Shown here: positions 31,935 to 42,429 of the stretch, piece after piece | How the letters are laid out: every line of letters begins with the position of its first letter | How positions within the stretch are numbered: position 1 is the first letter of the stretch | From: Diploptera punctata | Taxonomy: Eukaryota > Arthropoda > Insecta > Blattodea > Blaberidae | Length of the DNA stretch: 64,000 nucleotides | Direction: 5' to 3' | Assembly (NCBI GenBank): GCA_030220185.1 | Contig: JASPKZ010002336.1 | Coordinates: 406,501-470,500, forward strand | Position numbers and translations under genes: made by a program | Notes under the pieces: model-generated | The model's database searches: none | Seen by the model: the letters and a program-made list of their open reading frames with translations, nothing else | What the model was told of the DNA's origin: nothing

Positions 31935-32076
31935 CTAACTCATTGGCACCATCAAACCAGAAAATTCAGGTTGTATGGACATAAGTTCTCCATACATCCC
32001 TATCCTTATTTAATGTTTTTCAATCATTCCTTGTATAATTTACCTCCCTCAAATCACAGTTAATGTCATTCTCCCA
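31935..32076 (-). mobile_element. LINE 3' fragment
   Basis: Same tail as 15343-15502: taactaactcattggcacc, ctccatacatccctatcc, ctcaaatcacagttaatgt. Confidence 0.75.
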
Positions 32077-32204
32077 TATCAACTACTACAATATAGCAAC
32101 TGTTTGAAAAAAAAAATGCTTATACCACAACTCTTCCTGTTTCTGAACTCAGACACTCTTGCAGCAACTTTACTGCATGAACTAATGAATAAAACTAAAC
32201 TGAG

Positions 32205-32610
32205 TGGAGAACATATTTTTAACGACTCACCTCATATAATTTCAAATTTCTTTGATACCGGCAGTTTCAGACAATATCTTGTCCCTCTTCAGTCATGGCT
32301 TCCACTGATAAAATTCTCTGGTTGTTGATTTCTCTAAGGACATCAATATTCCAGTGGATAAAAATTTAATTACAAAGTTTATAATCCTAACAAAAGATGG
32401 CAACACAAGAGGTGATGTCCTTAGAGAAATCAACAACCAGAGAATTTCATCAGTGGAAGCCATGACTGAAGAGGGACAAGATATTGTCTGAAACCGCCGG
32501 TATCAAAGAAATTTGAAATTATATGAGGTGAGTCGTTAAAAATATATTCTCCACTCACTATTAATGATATAACCTCATAATGTTTACTTCCCAATATTAA
32601 TTTAAATAAA
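32205..32610. mobile_element. PLE foldback with two facing ribozyme-like motifs
   Basis: Long inverted arms (tttaacgactcacctcatat... on both sides). The spacer has inverted coding-like sequence (ctctggttgttgatttctct). The right tail is aacctcataatgtttacttcc. Confidence 0.75.
32462..32505 (+). ncRNA. candidate hammerhead ribozyme
   Basis: CUGAAGA (32466-32472), extra G instead of U, stem II GGACA with UGUCU, GAAA (32490-32493), palindrome-like ACCG-c-CGGU. The facing copy at 32263-32297 (minus) also keeps the core. Confidence 0.55.
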
Positions 32611-32754
32611 AGTAAACTGGCTTAAAGTTCCAGGCAAGAATTATATATTAAGAGAGAATCTAAAATAATATCTTGTTTATATTGTCTGAATGTAGCAGAA
32701 CCATATCAATCACAGCAAGGCACCAGTGACACAAAACTTACTGCCAAATGGTAC

Positions 32755-33215
32755 CTTTTCCTCTTCTCTTCTTCTTCTTCTTCCTTCCTTCCAAGTATTA
32801 GGCCAAGGCCTGTTACGATCCTATAGAAAATTTTCCCTCCAGCTTCTTCCGGAAAATTCTCGTATAAGACTTGAAAGCATAATAATAGTCCCTTCGATTG
32901 TTTGCTGGCCAAAGGAAGGCAAGACCAGTGATGGGGCTGCCATCTTATAGCCTCTGGTCAGGCTTTTCTGGAGAAGAAAAGAAAATAAAGGAAAGAAGAA
33001 ATGGAAGAAAGGAAAGGCTCCCTAGCCCTCGGATGCCCTAATAGCGTCGGGGTCGAAAAAACAAGAGTTAACCAAGAGAGGTTAGATAGTAAAGTTAAAA
33101 GAGTGCAAAACACAAGTAAGTGGAAGAAATGTTTTGCTCGGCTTGGGCACCTTGTGGTCGCCATCCACATATCCCCTAGATGAGGACCCCTGAGGGGCCT
33201 CTTCTCTTTTAAACT
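32755..33215 (-). mobile_element. retroposon family D
   Basis: Reverse copy of 14425-14849 with its (TTC)n start, extended to ctgaggggcctcttc. Confidence 0.75.
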
Positions 33216-33369
33216 AATATATCAAGGAATTAAATTGATTCAGGACTTTAATATTTACACATATGTTCGTTTAAAGTCTGAAGATAACAAACACAAAAAA
33301 AAAAATACTCTTCCCTGTTTTTGTGATTATTACTGAAACTAAAAGCTGTCAAGTAGCCCCTTTTCATTA

Positions 33370-33450
33370 TAAAATTACAATAGGAAATAACATTGAGATT
33401 CTTCTTAATAAATAAGGTGAATCTGTTGCATCTTACCTCATAAAAGTCCC
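33370..33450. repeat. PLE end remnant
   Basis: End motif ggaaataacattgagattct followed by tcttacctcat; no right arm found. Confidence 0.4.
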
Positions 33451-33539
33451 TTTTCATATGCATGCACATAAAAATGAAAATGATCATATTTATAAAAAAA
33501 TATTTAAATGAATGTTAATTTAAATGTTATCATTTACAG

Positions 33540-33752
33540 GTTTAATACTGTCACTAGTGGTATATTTCATGATGTTCAGCGATTATTACAAGCCTACTGC
33601 ACAGATTCTTAAATCTATATTTGAATTGATTCCTCATTTCACTATCACATATGCCTTTACACGATATTCATCACAAGTCCTCACGAATAACTACTGCAAA
33701 ATGCAGAAGTCTATCTGTAATACTACCCGTGGTGCAGAAAATATTTGTTGCT
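33540..33752 (+). CDS. ABCA-type transporter, exon f (TMD2, lipid-facing end)
   Basis: This 213-base exon has acceptor catttacag and donor TGCT|gtgagt. It encodes two helices and the family motif FELIPHFTITYAFTRYSS (compare the ABCA 'F-x-P-x-F-x-L-x-x-G' region), followed by a cysteine-containing extracellular piece with an NTT glycosylation site. A (TTA)n tract starts 17 bases after the donor. Phase 1 on exit matches the next exon. The short Cys-rich part continues across the intron into 37918. Confidence 0.92.
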
Positions 33753-33764
33753 GTGAGTATTTAT

Positions 33765-33769
<5 letters not shown>

Positions 33770-33840
<71 letters not shown>

Positions 33841-33854
33841 CATCATCATCATTA
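33770..33854. repeat. (TTA)n microsatellite
   Basis: Trinucleotide run starting 17 bases after the donor of the exon at 33540. Confidence 0.9.
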
Positions 33855-34319
33855 ATTGCTCTCAGAAGTGCTTTTTTTTTTTAATTGAGGGAGTTGGTGC
33901 AACAGTGGTCTCTCACTTCCCAGTGATAAAATTTAAATATTGACTCCATCCTGTTGCTTTTGACAAGAACTACATTCCTATACTAAGTAGGATAGCCCAA
34001 CTTTGTTAAGAAGCCTCTAAACATTGTCCTAAAAAGATTATCCTCTTTGAGTGTAACATTGGTCCAATACTGGATAGCCAATAAGAAATCAATTTCAAGT
34101 CATGTGTAACAATAATTAAGATGACACCATCTATGAAGATGTCTCAAGTGTTGTAAATGAGAAAAATAACACAAAATCTAAGAAAATTGCAGAAGAAAAA
34201 GAAAAGTGTGTATCCTGATAAATTCTGCACAAAGCAAATGATGTGTTTGGTGTACTTTTAGTTACAAAGTATTAGAAAAAATTGTGAAAGAAAGAACAGA
34301 AGAATCTATTTCATAAATT

Positions 34320-34565
34320 ATGGGAAATAACATTGAGGATTTCAAGTTGATAACTAATAAATAGTGAATTGTGAAATCTCACCTCATTCTCCATAATCTT
34401 CAAGCACAGAACCACAATTTCAAGAGGCATCCCTCTCATCTTCAGCCATCTTTACCGAGTCATGAAGATGAGAGGGATGCCTCTCGAAACTGCAGTCCCA
34501 AGCTTGAAGATCACAGAGTATGAGGCGAGATTTCACGACTCACTATTTATTAGTTATTAAAAGAA
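34320..34565. mobile_element. PLE foldback
   Basis: Inverted arms (aatagtgaattgtgaaatctc... and complement). Left tail gggaaataacattgaggatt. Ribozyme-like stem II GAGAGG/CCUCUC is kept in both arms; one arm has CUGAAGA, the other AUGAAGA. Confidence 0.7.
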
Positions 34566-34845
34566 AGATCTAGTTTGAGGTCATAATTACCTATTTCATA
34601 TGTGGATTTTGAGCTGATATAGAAGAAAAAAGAGGATACAATAATATGTTACATCTGCTGAGTTGGCATAGGTTATTAAAGTACTAAGACAGGTAAAAAT
34701 ATTTAATGTAACTGACATTGTAAACACAAAACCTTTAACAGATAAAAATAACCAATCACATTTACTAATGATAAAAAACCCTAAAACAAAACATTAAAAA
34801 ACCCTGTTTTCTTTCTGACATAATACTGTCTCAAAACTAAAGTTT

Positions 34846-36225
34846 TCATTCCCCATTCGCCCCACATGCCCCTTTTCCATTCCTCATTTGATCCACATGT
34901 CCTATCCATCGCAGTATATGAGATTTGACTGTTCTCATTCCATCTGATTTCCCATAAAGATCATGTAGCTCATTGTTATGTAATCTTCTCCAATCACATG
35001 TCAGTTCTTCTCTCTTTGGTCCAAAAAATTTTCCTAAAAACTTTATTCTCAAGAACTTGTAATTTTTTCTCCTTCCTTAAAGTAAGAGTCTATTGATGTT
35101 TTTATTATTAATTTAACACATCTCATTGAAGGATAAATTAAATTTGAAGAGAAAAATTTTCACCCAGACCGGGACCTGAACCCGGAACCTTTGGTTTACT
35201 GTACCAATGCTCTTACAACTGAGCTACAAGGGCGAGTTCCAATCTAGATGCAAATCTTTCTCTTATATACGTTGTAATTCCCATGCACCAAATGCTTGAA
35301 GCTGTGGCTTCATCTTTGCAAATGGTGTCTTCTTGATTAAGAAGACTTCATTGGGAATTTAAACATTACTTTTAAAAGCCAGCAGGGCTTCTATTGATGT
35401 TTTTATTATTAATTTAACACATCTCATTGAAGGATAAATTAAATTTGAAGAGAAAAATTTTTGCCCAGACCGGGACCCAAACCCAGGACCTTTGGTTTAC
35501 CGTACCAATGCTCTTACCAACAGAGCTACCGGGGCGAGTTTTTCTCTTCAAATTTTATCAGTTCTGCTGGGACCCTATCTGAACTCGATGTTTGTACATA
35601 TTTAATTTTTCTACCACAATTTAAACTTTTAAAGCACTTTGGTCTGTGACTAATATTTCTCCTGTCTAATCATCCTCTTCAATATCCTGTTCTGAATGTA
35701 CATTTAATAGGTGATTAAAGTATTCTTTTTCAATATTTAATATACTCTTGGAATCTGCAGTCATATCTCCATTTTCATTCCTAATTATATTTATTTTAAC
35801 CTAAAACCCTTTCTTTTCCATTCTAATTCTCTGATGATCTATTTTTTGTATTTATTTGAAGATCATTAATCTTCTCTCCGTTATTTCCTCTTTTTTACTC
35901 TTTAAATACCTAGTGGTTTCCCATCTTATGTTACCTAATTGCTCTAAATTTACCTCATTTGGCTCATGTAACCAAATCATTTTTGCTAGCTTTTTTACAA
36001 TGTTAGCACATTTGTCATAAAACTATTTTTTATCTTCTTTTTTAAAGATTCTGTGCTTTCTAATGCTGACAATTTAATAATATCTCTTATGGTTTCCCAT
36101 TCTCTATTTATATGTTGAGAAGGTATCTGGTATGTTGTTAGTGATTCTACCATCTTAAGGGGAAATTCTTCCTGGATGTCCCATAGTACAAGAGTAGATT
36201 ATGTTCCAGCATCGGGTTTCACCTT
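34846..36225 (-). pseudogene. LINE (type of 17590), split by tRNA-like repeats
   Basis: Minus-strand coding of the 3' side (FLGKFFGPKREELTCDWRRL, HNNELHDLYGKSDG) at 34846-35085. Upstream, beyond inserted repeats, is the linker before the RT (IRNENGDMTADSKSILN, EYFNHLLNVHS) at about 35690-35800. Many stops. Confidence 0.7.
35095..35560 (-). repeat. tRNA-like repeats, family A, two tandem copies
   Basis: Reverse bodies at about 35162-35236 and 35463-35540, about 301 bases apart; the second ends directly in cgagtttttctcttcaaatt. Confidence 0.7.
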
Positions 36226-36367
36226 CTCTCGATGTTTTTATTATTCATTTCATACATCTCAATGATGGATAAATTCTCTTCAAATATAATTCACCTTCTC
36301 TGTCCCTCCATTATCATTCCTCAAATAACATATACTATACACTCATCCTGTACCCATTCTGCACTAT

Positions 36368-36635
36368 CACATATTGTTGCTGGGTAACAAAAACCTCATA
36401 ACTCTAGGAATCTTGAAAAACCATGTAAGTGTACTGAATTGTACCCAGTGTAAAAAAATGACACTTTATCTACACAAAGCTCCTTTCTACAATGTATCAC
36501 CATATAGCAGTAGAAATCAAATTTTGTTTCATCAATTCATGTATTTTTTTTATATGTTTATTTATTTATTTTCTCTCCTTAAAATTTGTGAAATCGTATT
36601 GAAGAGGTTTCCATTACCCAACAACAATATGTAAC
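36368..36635. mobile_element. possible MITE
   Basis: Inverted ends catattgttgctgggtaa and ttacccaacaacaatatg, 266 bp, no coding I recognise. Confidence 0.5.
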
Positions 36636-36664
36636 ATGCTCTATTAATACATAAACTGTAATAG

Positions 36665-37775
36665 TCCACTAGACTTACCTATTGTCGACATCACCTATAT
36701 GCTGACGATTTGCAAATTTACATTCACTCCCATCCTGACGATGTATATGACACACTAGACAAATTAAATAGTGACCTAGAGTCAATTTCCCAATGGTCGA
36801 AGTAACATGGACTTAATCTAAATGCTGACAAGACACAGTGCATAATTATAGGACATCTGCGAATCCAAAGCATTATAAATTACGAAAATATCCCTACCAT
36901 TCTCCTAAATGACAAAAACATCCCCTACAGCCCAGTAGTAAAAAATCTGGGTATCTATATGGACCAACACCTAGACTAGAAAATCCAGGTGAATAATACC
37001 TGCAAGAAAGTGTTCTCAATTCTTCACTCCCTAAATAGTTTTAAAAACTTCCTTCCTACAAAATTAAAACAAATACTTGTACAGACTCTTATAATGCCAC
37101 ACTTCGACTACTGCGACATATTACTGACTAATCTGACAACTGATCTATCTGACAGACTACAGCGTGCTCATAATGCGTGCATTCGATTTATATTCAATCT
37201 CCGTCGTTATGACCATGTGTCTCCTTCATTTCAGGTCTTATCATGGCTACGCCTGAATGACAGAAGAACTTTACATTCACATACCTTACTATTCCAAATT
37301 CTGCACACATATTTACCAACTTATTTAACAACACGTTTTCAAAATTTATTGGCTCATCACAATTTAGGAACAAGATCTCAAGACTCTTCTTTACTTTTGA
37401 TACCACAACACAGGACCTGTCTATACTTTGAATCTTACACAATATCTATGACTAGAGCATGGAACTCACTTCCCAGTCATGTCAGGGACTGTCAATCGCT
37501 ATCATTATTTAAATCCAAATTAATTGATATCTTAAGTTCGACACAATGATAACATTAACTACATAACAACTATATAGAGCATTTCATTAATAATCATCTA
37601 TGTTTTCGTTAGTATTAGCTAGTATTAGATCACATCATCATTGTATTTTGTTTAGTCTGTATTTTAATAATATCTTAAAATTGTAATATGTATGTAATTT
37701 TTGTATAATTTTACTATTCGCTGGTTGAGTGGAAGAGAAGGCCTTATGGCCTTAACTCTGCCAGCTAAAATAAAA

Positions 37776-37842
<67 letters not shown>

Positions 37843-37844
37843 TA
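36665..37844 (+). pseudogene. CR1/L2-like LINE, 5'-truncated, with (TTA)n tail
   Basis: It starts within the reverse transcriptase at HLYADDLQIYIHSH (catalytic YADD). It continues to VKNLGIYMDQHL, then the intact frame 36989-37549 (TLIMPHFDYCDILLTNL, RLQRAHNACIRFIFNLRR, TRAWNSLPSHVRDCQSLSLF) with its own stop. Two in-frame stops occur upstream (about 36800 and 36977). The 3' end has ggccttatggccttaactct and then (TTA)n from 37778 to 37844, about 75 bases before the acceptor of exon g. Confidence 0.85.
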
Positions 37845-37917
37845 TCCACTGAATGTATAATTCAAAAACACAGAAGTGTAAATGGGTTGGGTTTAATGCT
37901 TTTTGTTCTTTTTTTAG

Positions 37918-38214
37918 CACCTGCTTGTAAAGATGGATATTGTCCAGCTCTATACAAACCGTATCTTGCTTTTGCAAGTGACGATAATGTTGATGCAGTT
38001 GGTTGTGAAGTATTATATATGGCAATAGATTCATTGATTTACTTTGGCCTCATCTGTCTGATAGAATTTGGATTATTTGGAATATTATTTGAAAATATAA
38101 AGCAAATTACATATAATTTTATTTCAAATTATTTTCCTGGAAATGAAGAAACAGTCCAGGCTATTGATGATGATGTCATACAAGAACAGGACAGAGTGGA
38201 TGGACAAGTAGCAG
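37918..38214 (+). CDS. ABCA-type transporter, exon g (last TMD2 helix and linker to second ATPase domain)
   Basis: This 297-base exon is phase 1 in and out, with acceptor tttttttag and donor GCAG|gtaaaa. It begins with a Cys-containing extracellular stretch (SPACKDGYCPALYKPYLAF), then the conserved GCEVLYMAIDSLIYFGL, where ABCA proteins have a similar 'GxNLxxMxxxGxxYF' pattern before the last helix. A charged linker follows (EETVQAIDDDVIQEQDRVDG), leading to the second ATPase domain. The 3' end of a LINE with its (TTA)n tail lies only about 75 bases upstream of the acceptor. Confidence 0.92.
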
Positions 38215-38225
38215 GTAAAATAATT

Positions 38226-38714
38226 GTATATATTTAACTTTCACAGGGAAAAAACACTTTGAGGTTTAATTTAAGAATTAAATTAATGTTTTTATTACCT
38301 CACCTCATATCCTTTTTCTTCTAGACTGCAGTTTCGGAGCCTATCTCCATCATCAGTAGCCTCTAGTCAACCATTGTTAAGTTGTTTCTTGGCAGTTTTC
38401 TTCTTCCTTCTATTGGTAGACCAATGAACCTATGGATCAGGTCAAAATTTGTGGGATTTTCGAAATTCATGAGTTTATCCACATCCAAAAAAACAAGAAA
38501 AATAAACTCATGAATTTCGAAACTCCCGCAAATTTTGACCTGATCCAGAGGTTCATCGGTTCACCGATAGAAGGAAGAAGAAAACCGCCAAGAAACGACT
38601 TAATAACGGTTGACTAGAGGCTACTGATGATGGAGATAAACTCCAAAACTGCAGTCTAGAAGAAAAAGGATATGAGGTGAGGTAATAAAAACATTAATTT
38701 AATTCTTTAAAAAA
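38226..38714. mobile_element. PLE foldback, family I
   Basis: Inverted copies of the PLE 3' end meet near 38480. The right arm encodes NKLMNFETPANFDLIQRFIG. Left end with tail (actttcacagggaaaaaac), right end short. Probable duplication aattgtata at both edges. A ribozyme-like motif lies in each arm; the right one has GAAA changed to AAAA. Confidence 0.75.
38314..38358 (-). ncRNA. candidate hammerhead ribozyme, family I
   Basis: CUGAUGA, extra U, stem II GGAG/CUCC with loop auagg, GAAA, ACUGCAGU, C, and stem I CUA/UAG: a complete canonical core. Confidence 0.65.
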
Positions 38715-38769
38715 TTGTATACTTATTTTTTAAGTATTTTCATTTTTTTGATTGGTATTATCAGTCTTT

Positions 38770-39077
38770 AATATTTAATTTAAGGAAGTTATATTTTGAG
38801 GTTATTTTAATTATATTATTTTTTGTCTGGACATCTTACCTCAATATTAATGTTGATTTGTTCTTGAACATGTTTCAAAACAATTCTGTTTTATCGTCAG
38901 CTTTTTTGTTCTTGAACATGTTTCAAAACAATTCTGTTTTATCGTCAGCTTTTTCAGAGACATCTTACCTCAATATTAATGTTGATTTGTTCTTGAACAT
39001 GTTTCAAAACAATTCTGTTTTATCGTCAGCTTTTCCATTAATATTGAGGTAAGATGTCCAGACAAAAAAATAATATA
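38770..39077 (-). mobile_element. PLE insertion with three tandem ribozyme-like units, family IV
   Basis: It is flanked by attatcagtcttt and attatcactcttt (38757-38769, 39078-39090; one mismatch). Left end full tail, right end short. The ribozyme-containing piece occurs three times in the same direction (about 38861, 38909, 38990). Confidence 0.8.
38859..39036 (-). ncRNA. three direct candidate hammerhead ribozymes
   Basis: Each copy has CUGACGA, extra U, AAAAC/GUUUU stem II and GAAACAUGUUC. The first two are 48 bases apart, the third 81. All three cores are intact. Confidence 0.6.
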
Positions 39078-39227
39078 ATTATCACTCTTTTTTTTGTTTT
39101 TAACTCCAATGTCTGCATGAAAGTAATTTCGAAAGTAAGGTGGAATAGGGTAAATGTAACCCAAAATTTAGTTAGATCAACTTTAAGTCTCGATATCACC
39201 ATGAAAAATAAATATAAAGTAAAGTAA

Positions 39228-39512
39228 AGTGATCCCACAACAGGCCCGGAGGCCCTTGGGGTAGTAGGAGGTTAAGGCTCCCACATTTTCTAGACAATCG
39301 GCACTTTATGTCAGCCGGGTTGTCAGCCCTGCATGATGGCCGCCTTTACCCCCAGAACAAGCGTCTGGTACTCATTTCCATTAGAGGCTGAGTCGACCCC
39401 AGGGCCATAGTGCCGCCAGAGGGTTTGGGTAAGTTTAAAAATCCTGACCCCAACGGGACTTGAACCCTCGACCCTCCGGCTTGTAGCTCAGTGCCTTAAC
39501 CACTACGCTACG
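39228..39512 (-). mobile_element. SINE (as at 7135)
   Basis: Reverse complete copy: gtgatcccacaacaggcc at left, tRNA head at right (gacttgaaccctcgaccc, ccttaaccactacgc). Confidence 0.8.
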
Positions 39513-40058
39513 GGAAAAATAAATATACCTCTATCAAATTTTGGTTGAAGTTTGGTGAGGTATTAGAAATTAAATGTATAACTGATATTAACATAGCTTT
39601 ATTGATAACATACTTTATTTAAACTTATTCAATGTTCATATTATGAAAAATTCAAATTTTGGGTAAGTGTATATTTGATATAATCTAGCTGTATGATAGA
39701 TAGGCTGAAACTTTGAATGGAACATGTCTGTAGAGCATCTTTTTTCTGTTTTTTTTAATATTTTTATTGCAATATCTCAATTTCACTTAAAGTTATCAAA
39801 TATTACTTTGGGCTTTATGATCTAATTTACACTACAACCTCAATTGTCTATACATGTTTTCAAAATAGTTGTGTTAAAAAAGCCAATTATCTGTAATGAA
39901 ACACAACCTAATTTTGATTCCTTCAATTCTAACCCAAACTCAAGTTATAAATTGTAAATTACCTCAATGTGTTAGTTCCCACTGTAATTTTGTTTTAAAA
40001 AGTACTATTACTGTTAAATTATATGTAAGTAAAATTATATATAGGCAAGTGATATATT

Positions 40059-40702
40059 ATATTTGAAGAGAAAAACTGTATGCTCAGACTGGGACTTGAA
40101 CCCAGGACCTTTCGCACTCTAGGCAAATGCTCCACTGATTGAGCTATCTGAGCTAGCTCCAATGTAAATGCAAATTTTTCTCTTATATATGCTGTTAACT
40201 CCTGTGCACCAAATGCTATGAACCTTTGCTTCAGTCTTGCAAATGGTGGCTTCTTTATTAAGAAGACATTAATTGGGATCCTACATTACATTATAAAGCC
40301 AGTACGGCTTCTTTTGATGTTTTTATTATTCATTTCATACATCTCAATAATGGATAAATCATATTTGAAGAGAAAAAAACTGTATGCTCAGACTGGGGGT
40401 CAAACCCAGGACCTTTCACACTCTAGGCGAATGCTCCATGAGTGAGCTATCTGAGCGAGCAAGCTCTATTTTTGCAAGATAGAAGCAAAGGTTTCATAGT
40501 ATTTGGTGCACGGGAGTTAACAGTGTATATAGGAGAAAAATTTTCATTTAGATTGGAGCTTGCTCAGATAGCTCACTCGGTGGAGCTTTTGCCTAGAGTA
40601 CGAAAGGTCCTGAGTTCGAGCCCCAATCTGAGCATATAGTTTTTCACTTCAAATATGATATTTCCATCATTGAGATGTATGAAATGAATAATAAAAACAT
40701 CA
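40059..40702. mobile_element. tRNA-like foldback element, family A
   Basis: Two reverse bodies (about 40080-40155, 40382-40460) and one direct (40557-40635). Flanked by aagtgatatatt and aagagatatatt (one mismatch). Left end at the short edge (atatttgaagag), right end with the tail (aataataaaaacatc). Confidence 0.65.
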
Positions 40703-40763
40703 AAGAGATATATTGCCAATATTGCTACATTTTTTAATGTTATTTTATTAATAACTGTTACAG

Positions 40764-41005
40764 GAACAATTATTCATTCAAGTGATGACATTCTGCTGGT
40801 TCATAATTTGGTAAAGAAATACTCAAGAACTTTCACTGCTGTGAAGGGTATAAGTTTTGGAGTTGGTTCAGGAGAATGCTTTGGATTGCTTGGTGTAAAT
40901 GGTGCAGGAAAAACAACCACTTTCAAAATGTTAACTGGAGATGAAATACCCACTGATGGTGAAGCATGGATTAATCAATACTCCTTGAAAAAGAATAAAT
41001 TCAAG
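40764..41005 (+). CDS. ABCA-type transporter, exon h (second ATPase domain, Walker A)
   Basis: This 242-base exon has acceptor ctgttacag and donor AAG|gtatga. It encodes the N-terminal half of the second nucleotide-binding domain. The aromatic-loop strand is LVKKYS, followed by [20 protein letters not shown] and then [11 protein letters not shown]. The Walker A motif GVNGAGKTT is intact. It binds ATP and powers export or flipping of lipids in known ABCA proteins; the substrate of this one is not determined. A 105-bp hairpin element has inserted 14 bases into the following intron, and its target duplication copies the donor from position +2 onward. The exon itself and the GT are intact. Confidence 0.96.
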
Positions 41006-41019
41006 GTATGAAATACTAA

Positions 41020-41124
41020 TATTGTTTATTTTTTATTATTTCACTCACCTCATACTTCAGTGAAATAATAAAAAATAAACAATATTAAAAAACCTCATAG
41101 TGTTATTTCCTATCTACATAACTT
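41020..41124. mobile_element. 105-bp hairpin element at a splice donor
   Basis: Perfect 25-bp arms surround cacctcatacttca. The right tail is aacctcatagtgttatttcc. It is flanked by an exact 13-bp duplication tatgaaatactaa (41007-41019 and 41125-41137). The left copy starts at the T of the donor GT of exon h. Confidence 0.88.
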
Positions 41125-41139
41125 TATGAAATACTAAAT

Positions 41140-42165
41140 TTAATTTTCTAACAAAATAAATATTGAATAGTAGTACATTTTATAATAGCTAATGCTATTA
41201 ATATTAATTTAATAAATATAGCTATAGCTTCATAAGAGTTAAATTAATCGTGATTATTTCATACCTCATACTTCTACATTTCTTTAAATACAGCACTGCA
41301 GTATCGGCAATTTCTTATCACCATCATCAGCTGTTTTCACGATTGTCAATTTTTACTTTTGTTGATAATTCTCCAAACTGCCATCTGATGTTCTTATAAA
41401 GAATTATTTTCTAAACTGCCATCTGGTGTTCATTTTAATTAATCATTTTCTAAACCGCCATCTGTTGTATTTTTGAAGAACTTTGTAATCAAGCTAGGTT
41501 CATCTGGAATTTCAAGTTCATAGTTCTAGTATGGTTTTTTTGAATATATATTTTTTCCCAAACTGTTAAATCTAAAGGTTTTGATAGATGTTTCGAAATT
41601 CCAGATGAACCTAGCTTGATTACAAAGTTCTTCAAAAATACAACAGATGGCGGTTTAGAAAATGATTCATTAAAATGAACACCAGATGGCAGTTTAGAAA
41701 ATAATTCTTTAAAAGAACATCAGATGGCAATTTGGATAATTATCAACAAAAGTAAAAATTGACAATCGTGAAAACAGCTGATGATGGTGATAAGAAATTG
41801 CCGATACTGTAGTGCTGTATTTAAAGAAATATAGAAGTATGAGGTATGAAATAATCACAATTAATTTAATTCTTATGAATTTGAACCTCATAATGTTAAA
41901 AATTCCCAAATTTAATATATAAAAATAGCTATAGCTGTGTGGAATCCCATCATGCTTTCTTATTGTAGAAGCCATTCAATGTGTATTTGTAAATGATGGT
42001 TCAGTGCAATGGATGTGGGATCAAGAGAGTAAGGTAAAGGGAGAATTTGTACTTGGATGGAAGGAAGCCTGAATTAGCTCAGTAGTCAGAGCATCAGTAT
42101 GTAAAGCTGAAGGTTCGAGATTTGATTACCAATTCAGGCATAATTTTTTCTATTATATTATTTTC
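41140..42165 (+). repeat. tRNA-like repeat, family B, host of two PLEs
   Basis: Body at 42069-42142 (gaattagctcagtagtcagagc, decayed), with the family spacer (ggaatcccatcatgctttct, cattcaatgtgtatttgt). Confidence 0.6.
41230..41924. mobile_element. PLE foldback, family II
   Basis: Almost perfect palindrome of a PLE end, flanked by atagctatagct (41218-41229, 41925-41936). Left end short, right end with tail gaacctcataatgttaaaaa. The arm encodes a tandem of short repeats (ccatctggtgttc type). Confidence 0.87.
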
Positions 42166-42209
42166 AGTCTGATCATCTTACCTCAATATTAATGTTGATT
42201 TGTTCTTGG

Positions 42210-42248
42210 ACATGTTTCAAAACAATTCTGTTTTATCGTCAGCTTGTC
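42210..42248 (-). ncRNA. candidate hammerhead ribozyme, family IV
   Basis: CUGACGA (42237-42243), extra U, AAAAC/GUUUU, GAAA, ACAUGU. The partner arm copy at 45277-45315 has UUGACGA, so it is damaged. Confidence 0.55.
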
Positions 42249-42429
42249 CAGACTGGTTTGATTTATGTTACATTATGTTGCACACCCTGGATGTTGATGT
42301 CAGCTCCATCTTATGGTTGGCCAAAGAACCTCCAAACAAGGTTACGCTCCATCGGTATTTCAAAATTCATAACTCTGTTTTTATTCTTCTGAATATAGAT
42401 TTTTTTCCCAAATAGTCAGCTCTTTTGTA

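Noticed and set aside
33524..33943. ORF with long Tyr/Ile runs
   Set aside because: The start is intronic, and after 33752 it is translation of a (TTA)n microsatellite. Only 33540-33752 is exon.
37701..38237. ORF starting at 37701 with poly-Tyr run
   Set aside because: The first part is LINE tail and (TTA)n; coding begins at the acceptor at 37918.
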